DNA from: Patagioenas fasciata
Taxonomy: Eukaryota; Chordata; Aves; Columbiformes; Columbidae
Assembly: GCF_037038585.1 (NCBI RefSeq)
Contig: NC_092520.1
Coordinates: forward strand, 191,188,604 to 191,252,603
DNA: 64,000 bases
Reading direction: 5' to 3'
Positions 12,700 through 25,899 of this stretch are shown here, piece by piece. The notes beneath the pieces were generated by a model. It worked only from the letters and a program-made list of their open reading frames with translations, searched no databases and was not told the origin of the DNA. The stretch's first letter is position 1, and every line of letters starts with the position of its first letter. The translations under genes and the position numbers were made by a program.

Positions 12700-13876
12700 A
12701 GGACATAACAGAGTGGCGGATGTGGTCTACCTTGACTTCAGTAAAGCATTTGACACAGTCTCCCACAGCATCCTTACAGCTAAACTGAGGGAGTGCGGTC
12801 TGGACAATCGGGTAGTGAGGTGGACTCTGCACTGGTTGAAGGAAAGAAACCAGAGAGCTGTGGTCAATGGGGCAGAGTCCAGTTGGAGGCCTGTGTCTAG
12901 TGGAGTGCCTCAAGGGTCAGTACTGGGGCTGGTATTATTCAATATATTCATCAACGATTTGGATGAGGGAATAGAGTGCACTGTCAGCAAGTTTGCTGAT
13001 GACACCAAGCTGGGAGGAGTGGCTGACATGCCAGAAGGCTCTGCTGCCATCCAGTGAGACCTGGACAGGCTGGAGAGTAGGTCAGGGAAAAATTTAATGA
13101 AATGTAACAAGGGAAACTGTAGAGTCTTGCATCTGAATAGGAACAATCCCAGGTTCCAGTATAAATTGGGGAATTACTTATTAGAGAGAAGCATAGGAGA
13201 AAGGGACCTGGAGGTCCTGGTGGACAGCAGGATGACCACAAGTCAGCACTGTGCCCTTGTGGCCAAGAAGGCCAATGGCATCCTGGGGTGTATTAGAAGG
13301 GGGGTGGTTAGTAGATCGAGAGAGGTTCTCCTTCCTCTCTACTCTGCCCTGGTGAGACCACACCTGGAATATTGTGTCCAGTTCTGGGCCCCTCAGTTCA
13401 AGAAGCACAGGGAACTACTGGAGAGAGTCCAGTGCAGGGCAACAAAGCTGATGAAGGGTGTGGAGCATCTCCCTTATGTGGAAAGGCTGATGGAGCTGGG
13501 TCTCTTTAGGTTGGAGAAGAGGAGACTGAGGGGTGACCTCATTAATGTTTACAGATATTTAAAGGGTGAGTGTCACGAGGCTGGAGTCAGGCTCTTCTTG
13601 GTGACAACCAATAGTAGGACAAGGGGTAATGGGTTCAAACTGGAACACAAGAGGTTCCACTTAAATATGAGAAGAAACAACTTCTCAGTGAGGATAACAG
13701 AACACTGGAACAGGCTGCCCAGGGGGGTTGTGGAGTCTTCTACTCTGGAGACATTCAAAGCCCGCCTAGACACGTTCTTGTGTAGCCTCATCTAAGTGTT
13801 CCTGCTCTGGCAGGGGGATTGGACTGGATGATCTTTTGAGGTCCCTTCCAATCCCTAACATTCTGTGATTCTATAA
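12700..13876 (+). mobile_element. 5'-truncated CR1 LINE, best preserved in the window
   Basis: About 1.18 kb comprising the C-terminal half of the reverse transcriptase frame, a short 3' untranslated region and the CR1 tail (ATTCTGTGATTCTATAAT at the end). The 5' truncation lies close to 12700, upstream of the [11 protein letters not shown] segment. The tail and the TTGGACTGGATGATCTTT motif just before it are diagnostic of avian CR1. The copy at 31963-32413 is the same or a closely related subfamily. I see no clear target-site duplication, which is usual for CR1. Confidence 0.95.
12713..13795 (+). pseudogene. CR1 ORF2 reverse transcriptase fragment with one nonsense codon
   Basis: The frame encodes [15 protein letters not shown] (motif A), then GVPQGSVLG (motif B) and FADDTKLGG (motif C; the FADD codons are at 12992-13003). 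A single TGA at 13055-13057 interrupts it, after which the same frame runs on to the natural end ...FLCSLI at 13795. The stop sits in CAG-TGA-GAC, as expected from C-to-T decay of a CpG in an Arg codon. After the RT core the usual CR1 C-terminal segment follows ([39 protein letters not shown]). The fragment lacks the endonuclease domain and the start of the RT, so it cannot act on its own. Confidence 0.92.
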
Positions 13877-15219
13877 TATATTAATAGCAGCACCATTAGC
13901 CTGCCTCTTCTTCTGTAGTAACAGACATTTGCAGGTAGTTCATACTATGTTCTCAATAACTGAAATTCTTGTTCTGAGGTTTAAAATTGAGTGATTATAG
14001 CATATGTTGTATTAGTTAAAAGTTAAAAGTTAAAAAAAGTTAAAAGTATGCTGAAGCTACATTTAAATTACACATTCAAATTGCAAAAAATAAGGACTCA
14101 AAAACCACCAGAATTACTGTCACACTGGCTGATATCACAACAAAAAAAATCACAACATATTTTTCTCGCATGACATTCAAGTTAATAAATAGCATATACA
14201 CAGACCCATGCATTAATATTAATGTTAGTATTAATATGTTTGCCTTCCCTGCATGCCAGGCATTTATCTAGAAGACAGTTCCCATTTTGAGGTACTCCAA
14301 CACCCCAACAACAAATTCAGCTGTTGACTGGGCAGACAATTAAGCTGTTTGATTAAAAGCTCAGTAAAGTTTTATAAAGATAACACATATTTTAATTAAC
14401 TCAGGAAAACTTCAATCAACTGACACAACTCTAGTTTCACAAATAGAGCATTTGTTGGGACAGAAGCAATGGGCTGTTCAGTCCCAAAATCTGATTACCT
14501 CCGTGAGGATGAAGTTAAGAATGTTTGTTGTATACCATTTGTTGCTGTAAAAATAGGCAGTTAAATAAGTGATGGAAATCCAAATTAATCACTTCATTTT
14601 TTTCTGCAACCCAGTGATCTCATTTACACAAATGAAGCTGAATCTCAAGAGAAAGTTTAAATAAACAAGCAGTCATGGAAAAGAACTGAACCAGGCAGTT
14701 GAATCAAGTATTTTCAGATCTTCTATTAAATCTGTTGTGCAAGAGTGCTTCACAAACTTCTTAGCAGGAAATCACGAAGGGGAAATAAGACCATTAGTAT
14801 TCTAAGTAATTAAAGGCAAGGAAGATGGTTGGTAAGTTGGGTCCAGCACATTGACTATAAAGGATATATACTAGTGTTGAAAGAAGCAGAACAACTAGTT
14901 TATGATCCCTCTACATCCTAGGAGTCCAAAGAGGACAAGAAATCAATCCAAGGGACAAACTCGGAATCTTAGAAACTTGGTTTAGAGTTCACATTGACGG
15001 TTCTAAGCAGTAGATAGTATTAACAGCTAGAAAAACTTGGCTTTATTTGAGAATAGTCAAATTGTCCTTTCCAAACCTACATGAAACATGAGTTCCAAAC
15101 AGAATTTAACAAACTAATTGCCTAATCTGCAGTCACACAGCGATCAATCCTGCTTGCAGTCCCGGAACTTTTAATTTAAAATATCGATTGAATCTAATCA
15201 TGTAAACATCTGTTGTTCC
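13877..15219. other. Intronic stretch with a short AGTTAAA tandem
   Basis: AT-rich. A small tandem of AGTTAAA-type units lies at 14015-14047, and TTAAT-rich sequence at about 14212-14240. Nothing coding-like. Confidence 0.5.
14015..14047 (+). repeat. Short tandem of AGTTAAA-like units
   Basis: AGTTAAA recurs about four times, with the third unit lengthened by extra A residues. It looks like local slippage right beside AT-rich DNA. Confidence 0.6.
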
Positions 15220-15330
15220 AATATAATCATAGAGAAATTTGGGTTGGCAGAAATGCCTGGAAATCATTCAGTGTAACCCCAAGACCAGAACAAAGCTAAC
15301 TTCCAAGATAAATCAAGTTGTCTAGAGCAG
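15220..15330 (-). mobile_element. CR1 3'-end remnant
   Basis: Plus-strand text reads as the reverse complement of a CR1 3' end: ATCATAGAGAAATTTGGGTTGG, then AATCATTCAGTGTAACCCC, then AGCTAACTTC..AGTTGTCTAGAGCAG. Only about 110 bp remain and it is clearly diverged. Confidence 0.65.
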
Positions 15331-17427
15331 TAACAGGGATATAGTTAACCAGGATAATTTAGAAATGCTTCATTTTTAAGTCCCATGTTGATTAACTGTT
15401 GAAAGTTTTAAAGAAAAAAAAAAAAACAACACAATAAACTACTACTTAAAAGTCTTAATGAAATAATCAAATTGATCCAGTATTTATCATCTCTGATGTG
15501 TTTAAAGACACTGTCTTCCCACTGTCCTAATTTGTTAAATGCATTGGAATTGTCATGTGGCAGCTTGGTGCTTTCGTGGTCTTTATTGCATAACATGGTA
15601 AACAAACACTGAATTGCCTGTTTTTACAGACTATCAAAAACTAGTCCTCCTCCCTATCCCCTTCTTCCTTAAGCACAAAAAAACTGTGACAAATCACCTA
15701 TCTTATCTGATTCATTACAACTGAGAAAAGCTTAAGGAAATATACTTTTTCCTCCTCTGTTTCTTCCACCTCTAGCCCCCAAAAGAAACAATATCCTCAA
15801 AAAAGAAGTGAAAAAAAAAAAGTTTAATCTTAAAACATATGAAACTGTCAGATTTGGGAGTTCATCAGCTACTGAAAGTCAATACAAACTTTAAAAAAAA
15901 AATACCAACAATCATAATAAAATCAGAAATTATCTAGTATTACTATCTCAGGAAATGCTAGAAAAGCAAACTCTCCCAGTTTCTTTGGGACATCTCAGTT
16001 TATACCTTCCAAGATTTCACAGAAACATTTAGGGCAGAGGTATGGGAAAACCAGAGGTAGCAACAAAGGTACAGAAACCTCACAGAATATAAATTCGGAT
16101 GAAAGAGGTAGAACAACTAGCTGTGCCTTAAAAGAAGCAAAAATTGAGAGCTAAAACAAGAAGATGTACCTACAGAACAGAGAGTGCATCCTACAAGTAA
16201 CAAAAATATGGATCGCTTCTCCGTGTTCTGTATGAGTAAACAGACCAGGATTCTTTTTTTGTTTTTTTTGTTTTTTTTTTTTGCTTGGTTGGTTGGTTTT
16301 TATTTACAATTGAACAGGAAAGCCCCACTGAAACTAAAATTCCAGATCTGCCACCTCCTGTCTCCCTAAGACACTTCAGCTTCTACCCTTCATTGTATCA
16401 CCAGAGCAGGGTGGTATTACTATGCAAGGTCCTAGAATAACTGGTCAGTAAAGAGAGACATCTTCCAGCAATTTAGGATGGTGATGGAGATACCACAGCT
16501 GCTGAGAAGAATTCAGACTCTTTAGTCACTGAAGGGCTTCTTTCCAAAAGCATTCTTCCTCTAGAAGGCAGCTTAAAGATGATAGGCTCCCTAATTTCCC
16601 AAGCAAGATGTATAAGCAACACACTCAGAACAAAAAGTGAAATGCTTTTCCTTCACTACAACAGATTGAACTGAATAACTGATCATCTGGCTCCAGGATA
16701 CACTGGTCACAGTTAAGAACTGGTGAAAATCCAGACTCCACTAAGCTAGTGACAAAAATACTGAGTTCACAGTACAATTCCTTTGTTCACAGTACAAAGG
16801 CAGCAAGTAACAGTGCAACCACTACCAAGATAAAGGCATTCTGTACTCACTGAAGTCGATTTGAGATTAATTATAAATGCCTCAGTATAACAAAAAAAAT
16901 AGAAACTTTAGCAAGACAATGAAGCAGAGGTAATGCACATAGCACGTAATGCTTGTACAGCTTAGAAGGGAGTCAGTAAGAAGCACGTTCGATTTGTATC
17001 AGTTGAGTCAAAGAGTCTCAGCCTCAAAAAAATTATGATTCACCTGATCAGTATCACATTTTTTCAACTACAAGTGCTTTTTTGTAAAGTTATGCAGAGT
17101 AAGCTCTCAGAGAAAGGCTTTTTTCCCCCCCTACATTGCCAACATAGATTAAAAGCACATTACTAAACATTATGGTAATAGCAGAGGCTGGTGCTAAGTC
17201 TTTTGTCAAGAGTTCTTTACGCTGACAATTTCTACCTCTTGGAAAGAGGATTGAATTCTCTCGCTTAAAAACATCCCACACAATTGTGAATACGTACATC
17301 AACAAAGGGAAATGCAAAATATTATTAGAATAATTGTATTCTAATAGTTTTTTCACTAGGTGCAAACAGTATTACTCTTTTTTTTTTCTTCTTAAACAAT
17401 TGTAGGACCTCATTTTATACATACACA
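15331..17427. other. Intronic stretch without genes
   Basis: AT-rich with A runs near 15415, 15820 and 15893 and a T/G-rich patch at 16252-16300. A 13-bp direct repeat occurs at 16765-16797. No coding-like frame. Confidence 0.5.
16765..16797 (+). repeat. 13-bp direct repeat GTTCACAGTACAA x2
   Basis: GTTCACAGTACAA occurs at 16765-16777 and again, identical, at 16785-16797, seven bases apart. The second copy is also part of a short inverted repeat, CCTTTGT...ACAAAGG. It is probably a local duplication. Confidence 0.8.
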
Positions 17428-18110
17428 CGCATGCTAACGGTAATACACAGGTTTTAATATAGTGTCTTGTGTTAGCAGATGGTCCTTCGGCGCTGCGTTT
17501 TATTAGTTTGTTTTGCCCAAGAAATATTTGGCTACAGGAATTGCAGCATGTCATTGATTTTATTATATTGGTGAATTATCTCAGAGCCTGGTAATACAAA
17601 CTGCTTAGGCAGTTACTCATTTAATTTATGTTTTGTTGTCGTTGAAGAAACCTCTTTGTCGTTCCCCCGGCAATCATTTCTCTATCACTCCCTCCTCATC
17701 AATCCCAGCTGATGTTTTACCCATGTAACATTCTTGCCATCAACTAATTTTCCCGGTCTCCTGTTCTTGTGGTGTTTAGAGTGGATTCAGCATCCAGCTC
17801 AGCTCTCATTTCAGTCTGTGTTCTGGCTCATATCTCTTCCTCCGGTCGGCCCTGCTGACAGACTCCCTGCCAGCCCCCAGGCTCCGGAGCAGCTGCCAGC
17901 CTGGCCCTCCTGATGCTGTGATGCTCCATTGCGCTGCATAGTACGAAGCTCATGCACCCACCGAAGGCAGGAGGGGAGTGCTGGGGTAAGACCACCCTTC
18001 GCTCCTCACAGAGGGACCTGGCACACGGGCAGCTCTTCCACATCCTTCTGCCAAGAGCATAAAGCGCACCTCCCTGCTCTGAGCAAACAAACTCCGTGAA
18101 CCAGAAGCAC
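17428..18110. other. CpG-retaining, moderately GC-rich pocket in intron 1
   Basis: By eye I count about 19 CpG dinucleotides between 17428 and 18097, while neighbouring intron lines mostly have none or one per 60 bases. The left part contains ATTA/TAAT-rich sequence with a clustered TTCGGCGCTGCG; the right part (17820-18100) is GC-richer and open on the minus strand for 94 codons without a recognizable domain. It could be an intronic enhancer, an alternative first exon of CADPS2, or an unrecognized repeat. The function is not supported beyond composition. Confidence 0.3.
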
Positions 18111-19479
18111 ACAATCCAAATGTTTTACACAAAGCAAGTGTGACATACTTGCTTCTAAATGCAACTTCTCCTAAACACTTTCAACAGTTGCTCTAAAATA
18201 ATTACAGTAGCTTAAAAAAAAAAAAAGAAAGTCCTCTTTTCAGCTTTATGTAGGTCAACCAGTGTTGGAACTTGAAACTCTCAGATCCACAACACAGTTG
18301 ATAGGAATGATTGGAGGGGAAGCAGCATGTAGAGAAGCCCATATGGGCAACATATGCTCCACCAGGAACCACTAACTTTGCTACAGCAGCAGTATTTTCA
18401 GGGTAAGAGATGTTTATACGTGGCTCCAAGAACAGTGTGTGGACTAAAGATGGCAGGCGGCATATCCAATTATAAAATATTCCATTAGAGTCATCTGCAG
18501 GAAGAGAACAGGCATGATCCCCTGCTAAAATACTAAACAGCTAAATGTGCTAAAACACACAGGCACGCTAATACAGCCAAGGGTTGCTCCTTGCATTAAT
18601 TCAGTTTAGAGACAATGCAATCCAGCACTTTCTGTCTAAAAGACTATATATATGAAAAATAATAATGCATACCACATTTTAAAGTTATGCCAATTAACAA
18701 CAACTTGTGTATTATCAAATAAAATGTTAAAGTTTACCCAAGTCCTTTCCAAGAAGGTAAAAAAGAAGAAAACTTTCAACTAGTCCTTGGCAGAGAAAGT
18801 GCTCAAAACCATCAGCAGAGAAACAATCCAGGGAGCTTGGGAAAACTGACTGCTTAGGACAGGAAAACAAAATTAATTTTCTATTCTGCCCTTAAAAGGT
18901 CATAAATCCTACTTGTGACACATTTAAGTATGCAAAACCTAAAATTGAAAAAAAAATAAATCCAGTTTTTATGGGAAAATACCGTTAGTATTGTCCTAAT
19001 TTAGACAGAATTTAGATAGGAGCTGATTAATAAAAACAAAAGAAAATAACCAAATAAACAAACAAAGAAAAAATCTCTGAGAAAGAACTGTTAGCAGGTG
19101 GAAAAAAGTGTAAGCAAACTAATGCAAAGAGCCAAAGTTGTCTGTCATCTCTAGGTAAGATTCACTGGTGACTATGAAAACCAAACGTGAATCATGTATT
19201 CTGAGCCTGCCACCAATTTTTATTTGATGTGCAGAAAGGTGTGGAGAAGCCTCCACACTTCTTATGTTAGATAATCACTGGAAGTTACAGAGCTAAATTC
19301 TATTCAGAACCCAGCATGCAGCCACATGTAAGCCAACAGCTTTCAGCTGTAAAATGGGAGACTAACAGCTGTATCCCACAAGATAATAATACACAAAAAC
19401 TTGAACAGTTCTCAGAATGTCTAAAACCAGAGAAATACAGCTACAGTCTTTGAACGAGGTGGGCTGTTTTGAGCAGAGC

Positions 19480-19517
19480 AGATAATATTTATTACTTTAG
19501 ATAACATTTATTACTTT
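19480..19517 (+). repeat. 19-bp tandem duplication
   Basis: AGATAATATTTATTACTTT at 19480-19498 is directly followed by AGATAACATTTATTACTTT, one mismatch apart. A recent local duplication. Confidence 0.9.
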
Positions 19518-22500
19518 TTCTGCATTCTGCTTTCACTAGACATTCAAAGATTTTCAAGCAAGCCTATGATTTTCTATGAGCAGAAATTAAAAAGTGAAGT
19601 TAAGAATCTCTGGGGGGGGGAAGAATCAAAAGAAATTCCAAGGTAGCAATTTATTGTTTCTTTCATATTTCTCAACTTCTTGGATTGAAAGACTATGATC
19701 AAGGAGCTATCAGTGTGAAGACAATTCCGTCAACTCATTTCTTCTTTTATAACCTATATTTAAAGTACTTCCATTTAGTATTAGGGAACTAAATTTTACT
19801 AGCTGGAACTTCAATGTATTAGTGTTTACATCACTTTAAACCACCTTGTAGCACAAATGATTTTACAAATGTTTTACTAAAATACAAATGTGGGCTGGTT
19901 AGACAAGAAGGCTCCTTATAAAATACTTCCATTGTCCTCTAAATACATACTATACTACTCTATAAATGCACACCTCCACAACATATTAAGAGATTTCAAC
20001 ACACTGTTGTCTTTCAAAAAAAACCAACAAAACACCCCCACTGCATCATACTTGCTACTTCAAAAGCAAATAATCCTATTTTTACTACCAGTGCAGCTTT
20101 TAGCAAACCAGGTCTCTAGGATTCAAGTCTATTTCTACTCACAGTACTGAAAGTACCAAAAGCGTTCATCCATGCAACAGAGAAACTCACGATCTCCTGG
20201 TTTACAGAAGATTTCCTGAAGAGAGAGGACAACGTGTGCTTATCTTCTCTTCTTACACTTCTGTCTCTTTCACCTCTTTTTTCCCCTTTACATCTCTCCC
20301 CACATCACATACTTCATAGCAGAACTCCTGTAGTGCATACTAGGAACATATTTTACAGATAGTACAGTATTTTAAGTATTCAGAGCTACACTCTTTGCTA
20401 TTTCATTCATACACATATAGATACGCTTATACTATATGAGTCAGAACATTTATATTGTTGTAATGAGTCTACAAGTGCATGTAAGGAAATCCAACAGTCA
20501 CTACCCCCCTTTACTTACTCATACAAAACGCACTTGAGGAGATGACCATTTAGTTCTAATTAAAGCGTTAACATAATGGCAAAGTAAAGGGAATAGAGGA
20601 AGGTTAAAACCAGCAATTTGCTAAATGTTATCTTGTTTAAACAATACATTCTATATGCACATATATTCACAGTCTCATAGACCACCATGCTCTTTTATAG
20701 ACTAGAAAGTATGAAGGTCAATTATCCCTTAAAAATCTTGCATGAAAGTAGAGAAGATTCCTGTTTTGAACTTCATGGTACACAGTGGATGCTTTATGGA
20801 AAAAGAATGTATGGAAGGAACAGCATACCGCTATCAATTTTCTTTCCCTTTCCATCCCATATCTCGTTAGTAAGCAATTATAAAGCCTCAAACCATTAAC
20901 TTAAAGGAAAGCGCTGGTCTTAAAGGAAAATGCTAGGTAATTATGTCTTTATCAGCATTTCTTTATATTCAACTTGCACAAAAGACGAAAGTCATAGTTT
21001 GCATTTAAATACAAATTACTGAAGATAAGCCAAATAGTCAGAATTTTTAAGGAAATTCATTTCCTAACGGAAGAGCACCACACACACACAAAAAAAAGTG
21101 TGCGTAAGTATTAAGAAGCAGAGGACAATTTATTTTTAAACAAACAGATCTCAGTTCTGAATGATGTAGTCGTTCATTTCCTGACAAGAACTTGTGATTC
21201 CAACTCGTCAGTTAATTACACAGCAACTTGTTTGGCAATAAAATCCCCATGCCAGAAGTCCATAGTCTTATAGCTCAAAGCCTTCCCAGCGACAATTTCT
21301 CTCCACAGATTCAGACGTACGTGTTATGTCAAGACACAGATTTCTAAGTTTATAAAGTTTTGGGGGAGCTTTCAGGGATTCAAATAGATAACCTGCATTC
21401 AAGGAATTGTCTAAGCTCTGTCTTTTAATTTGAACTGGAAAGGTAGGAAGAAAAATACAAAATATTGATGTCAGACTGGACAAGTGAAGGAACTCATTTG
21501 AATTCACAAGTAGAAAGCCTCTGATGCACTCAAGTAATGCAAAATAAGACAGTCATTAATAGGAAAAGGAAACAGTAACAATTGTTTAAATTAGTGACTT
21601 GAATTATGTTATTAATTTTTTTTTTTGATTGCATAAGGATTTTAAATACTTCTACAAGCATTGTAGAAAAAAATCACAACCGAGCAAATGCATTTGCAAA
21701 AACATTGTATGACAAACTAGGAGCATGAAAATCATTATTAATAAGATACTACTTTTTCTCAGTAAATAAAGACTAAGCTTTTACAACAAGAATTCCAAAT
21801 TACTCTGAAAACCAAAGCCTTCTCACACATCATGATTTCTGCTTAGAAAGCCAGTTACATAAAATTCAACACAAGAGTGACAGTGCATGCTGTAATGCTC
21901 CCCTACTTTCCTTCAAGAGCCAAACCCAAAATATACAGCCAAATATCAAAGGCATAATTAATCTAATCTAAATAGATGTCTTTGAATATATATTTATGTC
22001 CACAGTTGAACTGTTGGCTTAGGCCCCTTCAAGCCAGTGGAGATGAACAGGCCTAGCACAATCTGGTCATCCTAATGCAGATTTCTACAGATTAGACAAA
22101 CTGCAGCCCAGAAGCTCCTGCCATCATCAGCAGAGGAGAAGCAAGTGACCTGCAGTACACGCTCAGCCAGACACCTCCACTTGGCAGGGTGAATTCCGCT
22201 TGTTCTGCCATGTAGGGTCCTATTTCCTCATCTCTGCTATAACTACCAAAACTTCAAATAGGAAAAAACAAAACAAGGTAAATCCATTATTTTAAAAGTA
22301 AATTTAATTTGTACATAAAAATCATCCTCCAGCTCACAAACTTCCAGAAATGTATTAGAAGATATTTCCACTAAAGAAGCCATTAGGAATGACCCTACTA
22401 TAAGTATCAAATAAAATCTTACCCAAATCCTAAAAGAGATCTTTTGCTTATGCTTAGGGAAAGGTCCAGGTGAGATCACTGCATCTAAAAAGGAATCTGT

Positions 22501-23146
22501 GGTGCTATTTGTATCAGTAAGAAATAATGGGAATATAACTGAACTCCTGACTGAGAAAGACAAGTATAATTTGAAATATTTTTTGCTTGAAATTCATTAA
22601 CAATTTCAACTTAACATCAGGTTGCACTACTATATGTATTTGGATGCTGCTCAGTTTTCAGCTGTACGTTATTGGTGCATTCCTAATTGCATTTCTTTAG
22701 CCTCCTGAGTCTTCTTGAAAAAGTTTTACCTTGTGTTACAGATGTAGTCTTCTCACTTTTTTTTTCCCTCATTTCATATTTCAAGTGATAACCTACACTA
22801 GAAAAGTCAAGGTGACTTCTCCAGCAAAAGGAAAAATGTAAACTCACATCATGCATCTTACAATGCACCACCACCATTTAAGTCTGAGAATTTCTGACTA
22901 GTAAACATTCTCTAGCGGTAGTTATTGCTGGAAAGTCCTTTCCATTAGACACCTACATATGGGAACGACAGTTTAACTTGCCAGAAAATTTTGGTATTTG
23001 TAGGACTGGGAGGTTTATTCTATTTATTTGGTTTTGTATACAAACCCAAATCTGAAGGACTCAATAGTATGAAGGAAGTTACAGTAATTAGTATTTCTCT
23101 TGGTTCATAACAAGATCTCCCAGTGCTAAACAGCAAGATATTGAAC

Positions 23147-23171
23147 AAAAAAAAAAAAAAAAAAAAAAAAA
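23147..23171 (+). repeat. Poly(A) run of 25
   Basis: An uninterrupted run of 25 A with no retrocopy recognized upstream of it. Length is prone to sequencing error. Confidence 0.95.
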
Positions 23172-23350
23172 GAGTTTACAGCAAAATTACTTGTACTTCA
23201 GTGTAGCTTTTTGTTCAAGCACATCAACATTCTCAAAGTCAACTGGACTATTCAGATAACAACATAAAACACTAATTCCATTCCTTGCCAACATTTCAGC
23301 CTGATTTTAATTCCTCCTTTCTGCAGGAAAGTACAAGAACACATGTAAGT

Positions 23351-24120
23351 ATAGAATCATAGAATCATTTTGGTTAGAAAAGACCCTCAACATCAAGTGC
23401 AATCGTTAACCTTATACTATCACTAAAACTCGTCCATAAGAACCACATGTACATGTTTTTTAAATGCCTCCAGGGAGGTGATTCAACCACTTCCCTGGGC
23501 AGCCTGTTCCAATGCCCAATAACCCTTCCTGTGAACAATTTTTTCCTAATACCCAATCTAAACTTCTCCTGGTGCAACTTGAGGCTATTTCCTCTTGTCC
23601 TATCACTTGCTACTTGGGAGAAGAGACCAACACCCATCTCATTACAACCTCCTTTCAGGCAGCTGTAGACAGTGATAAGGTCTCCCCTCAGCCTCCTTTT
23701 CTCCAGGCCAAACAGCCCCAGTTCCCTCAGCTGCTCCTCACAAGACTTGTGCTCCAGACCCCTCACCAGCTTCATTGCCCTTCTCTGAACTCTCTCCAGC
23801 ACCTCAGTGTCTTTCCTGCAGTGAAGACCAAAAACTGAACACAGGTGTGTCCTCACCAGCGCCGAGTACAGGCGGACAATCACTGCCCTAGTCCTGTTGG
23901 CCACACTGTTCCTGATACCAGCCAGGATGCTGTTGGCCTTTTTAGCCACCTGGGCACACTGCTGGCTCATGTTCAGCTTCTGTCAATCAACACCTCCAGG
24001 TCCTTTTCCACAGGGCAGCTTTCCAGCCACTCTTCCCTGAGCCTGTAGCACCGCCTCGGTTTGCTGTGACCCAAGCACAGGATCCAGCACTTGGCCTCAA
24101 ACAGAATCAGGCTCACATGG
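23351..24120 (-). mobile_element. CR1 LINE fragment, minus strand
   Basis: The plus-strand text starts with ATAGAATCATAGAATCATTTTGG, the reverse complement of the CR1 3' tail, and runs back through the C-terminal RT region. Minus-strand translation gives [52 protein letters not shown] and [10 protein letters not shown], the usual order of CR1 ORF2 C-terminal segments. The frame is uninterrupted for about 198 codons but runs beyond the natural stop into the tail, pointing to small indels near the 3' end. The 5' truncation is near 24120. It is a different, more diverged subfamily than the copy at 12700. Confidence 0.93.
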
Positions 24121-25899
24121 AATCCCGTCCATTTCCTTGAATATCAGACTATTGGATACACCTAGTTGGCTTTGTCTGCTATTTTGATCAATTAAAAAGT
24201 GTCTGGGAATACAGAAGGGCAACTTAGGTGCCAATGCACCCCATGACAGAGGAAGAATGTAGGACTTGATGTTGCCTGTGTCACCATACAAATAACGCTG
24301 AGGTCAGATATCCAGGGGCTGGCAGGGGCTCCATTCTTCCCAGATTCTCCCACATCCCAAGTGCTGAGCTCTCCCCTACCTGCCACAGCCCCAGTAGCCA
24401 ACCTTCTCCACACAAGCTGGACTTGTCTATTAGTTCTCAACGCCAACCCAAAACTAAACACTCCCTCAAGTGTAACATGCGGGAGAGGAAGGAACAGGAA
24501 AAAAAAGCATTTCTGCTATGCAGTAAAGTACAAAAACTCTCAGCTTTTGCAAAGAGGTTTGGTCCCCTGTTCTTCCTTTCCTGACACATTAAACACTATG
24601 AGGGATGAAAGTCAGTCTCTGATCTCCGACAGCAGTACAGGGTCACCTTTACAGACAGGGTGCTGCAACACAGCTCTCATTTTCCCTCCTGGAACCAATC
24701 AAAGCCCAATGGACAGAGAAACCTTTACATTCATGTTTTGTCTCCTCCAAATAATTGATAAAACCTGAGAAAAAAAGAAAATAAGTAGCCTCCCAAGACA
24801 CCTTCAACTAAAACAGCTCTCTAATGTTCCAGCCTCAATAACACATCCAGTTCGGGTATGAATACTCATGGCACAGATGTTGCAAAATAAATAACACCAC
24901 CAATGCCACCGGCATGCAAATGGACTAAGTACCTGCTTTGCACCTCTGAGGGTGCAGCCTCACACATAGGAAGGCCAAGCTTGACTCGTGTTCTCGATCT
25001 TTAATATTAAAGATGAATCATGAAGAACAGCAATAATCACCATGAAGCAATAACATTTAATGCAAGGGGGTTTAAGTGACTGTCTTTAGCAGAAAAGCTC
25101 CCCCACCAAGCTTTTATTGGTAGACAGAATAAAAATGAAATCTCTGTAAAGCCTACTGTTTTTTCCTCCTGCACTATTTATACCACATGTCTTGTTTCAA
25201 ATAAATTAAATAAATAAATAAAGGAGAAATACAATAAAGGACCATAGGACCATGCAGTTCTTGATTGAACGTTACCCCTTCTCCCCTTCTCTGGCTGCCA
25301 GAGGAGATAAATTTAAAAAAGCATAACATCCAGCCAACCTAGACAAAACTAAACAACACACACACACACAAAAACACACCTAAAAAACCCCACACAACAA
25401 ACACAAAGTTAATCACATGTTTTCAAACAAGAAAAGGAAAAGGAAGATGGATTTAAATGCTATCAAAACAAGTAAACAAGATTAAACAAGATTATTATTC
25501 TACCAGAATATATCCCAAATTCATAGAGAAGAACAAAACTCACAATAAATAAGCAACCATTGTGTTGTGTAAATGGACAGTTCACTTCTTAATAAATCTG
25601 GCTCTTATGCATGATTAAACATACTTACATAGCTACTTTCCTGCGGTAAATAGGGCTGACAGTACTATGTTGGAAATCGCCTTAATTGGATCATACAGCA
25701 AAAATTTCCAACAAATTTTTAGGCTGCAACTTCGTCTATATCTGCCTGCAGTGATGCCCCCTCCCAACAAAGCCAAGTCGGTAATGTCCAGAGGGGCGGC
25801 CCAGGCAGTGCCCACCGCTCCCAGCGCAGGGGCTGGGAAGCTGTAACGCCCCTGCATGCTGAGAGGGGATTCTACAGCATGACGAAAGAATGCTCCCTG
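24121..25899. other. Intronic stretch without genes
   Basis: Unique sequence turning from mixed composition to AT-rich. Short CA runs lie near 25353-25380. About 25740-25870 is GC-rich and may already belong to the following LTR, whose 5' boundary I could not fix. Confidence 0.45.

Larger units (their letters stand above)
18111..23350. other. Intronic stretch without genes
   Basis: AT-rich unique sequence, with a 19-bp tandem duplication at 19480-19517, a short CA run near 21079 and a 25-base A run at 23147. Open frames are short and show no domain. Confidence 0.5.

Noticed and set aside
23447..24048. Plus-strand frames of 67-108 codons
   Set aside because: Antisense shadows of the minus-strand CR1 reverse transcriptase fragment.
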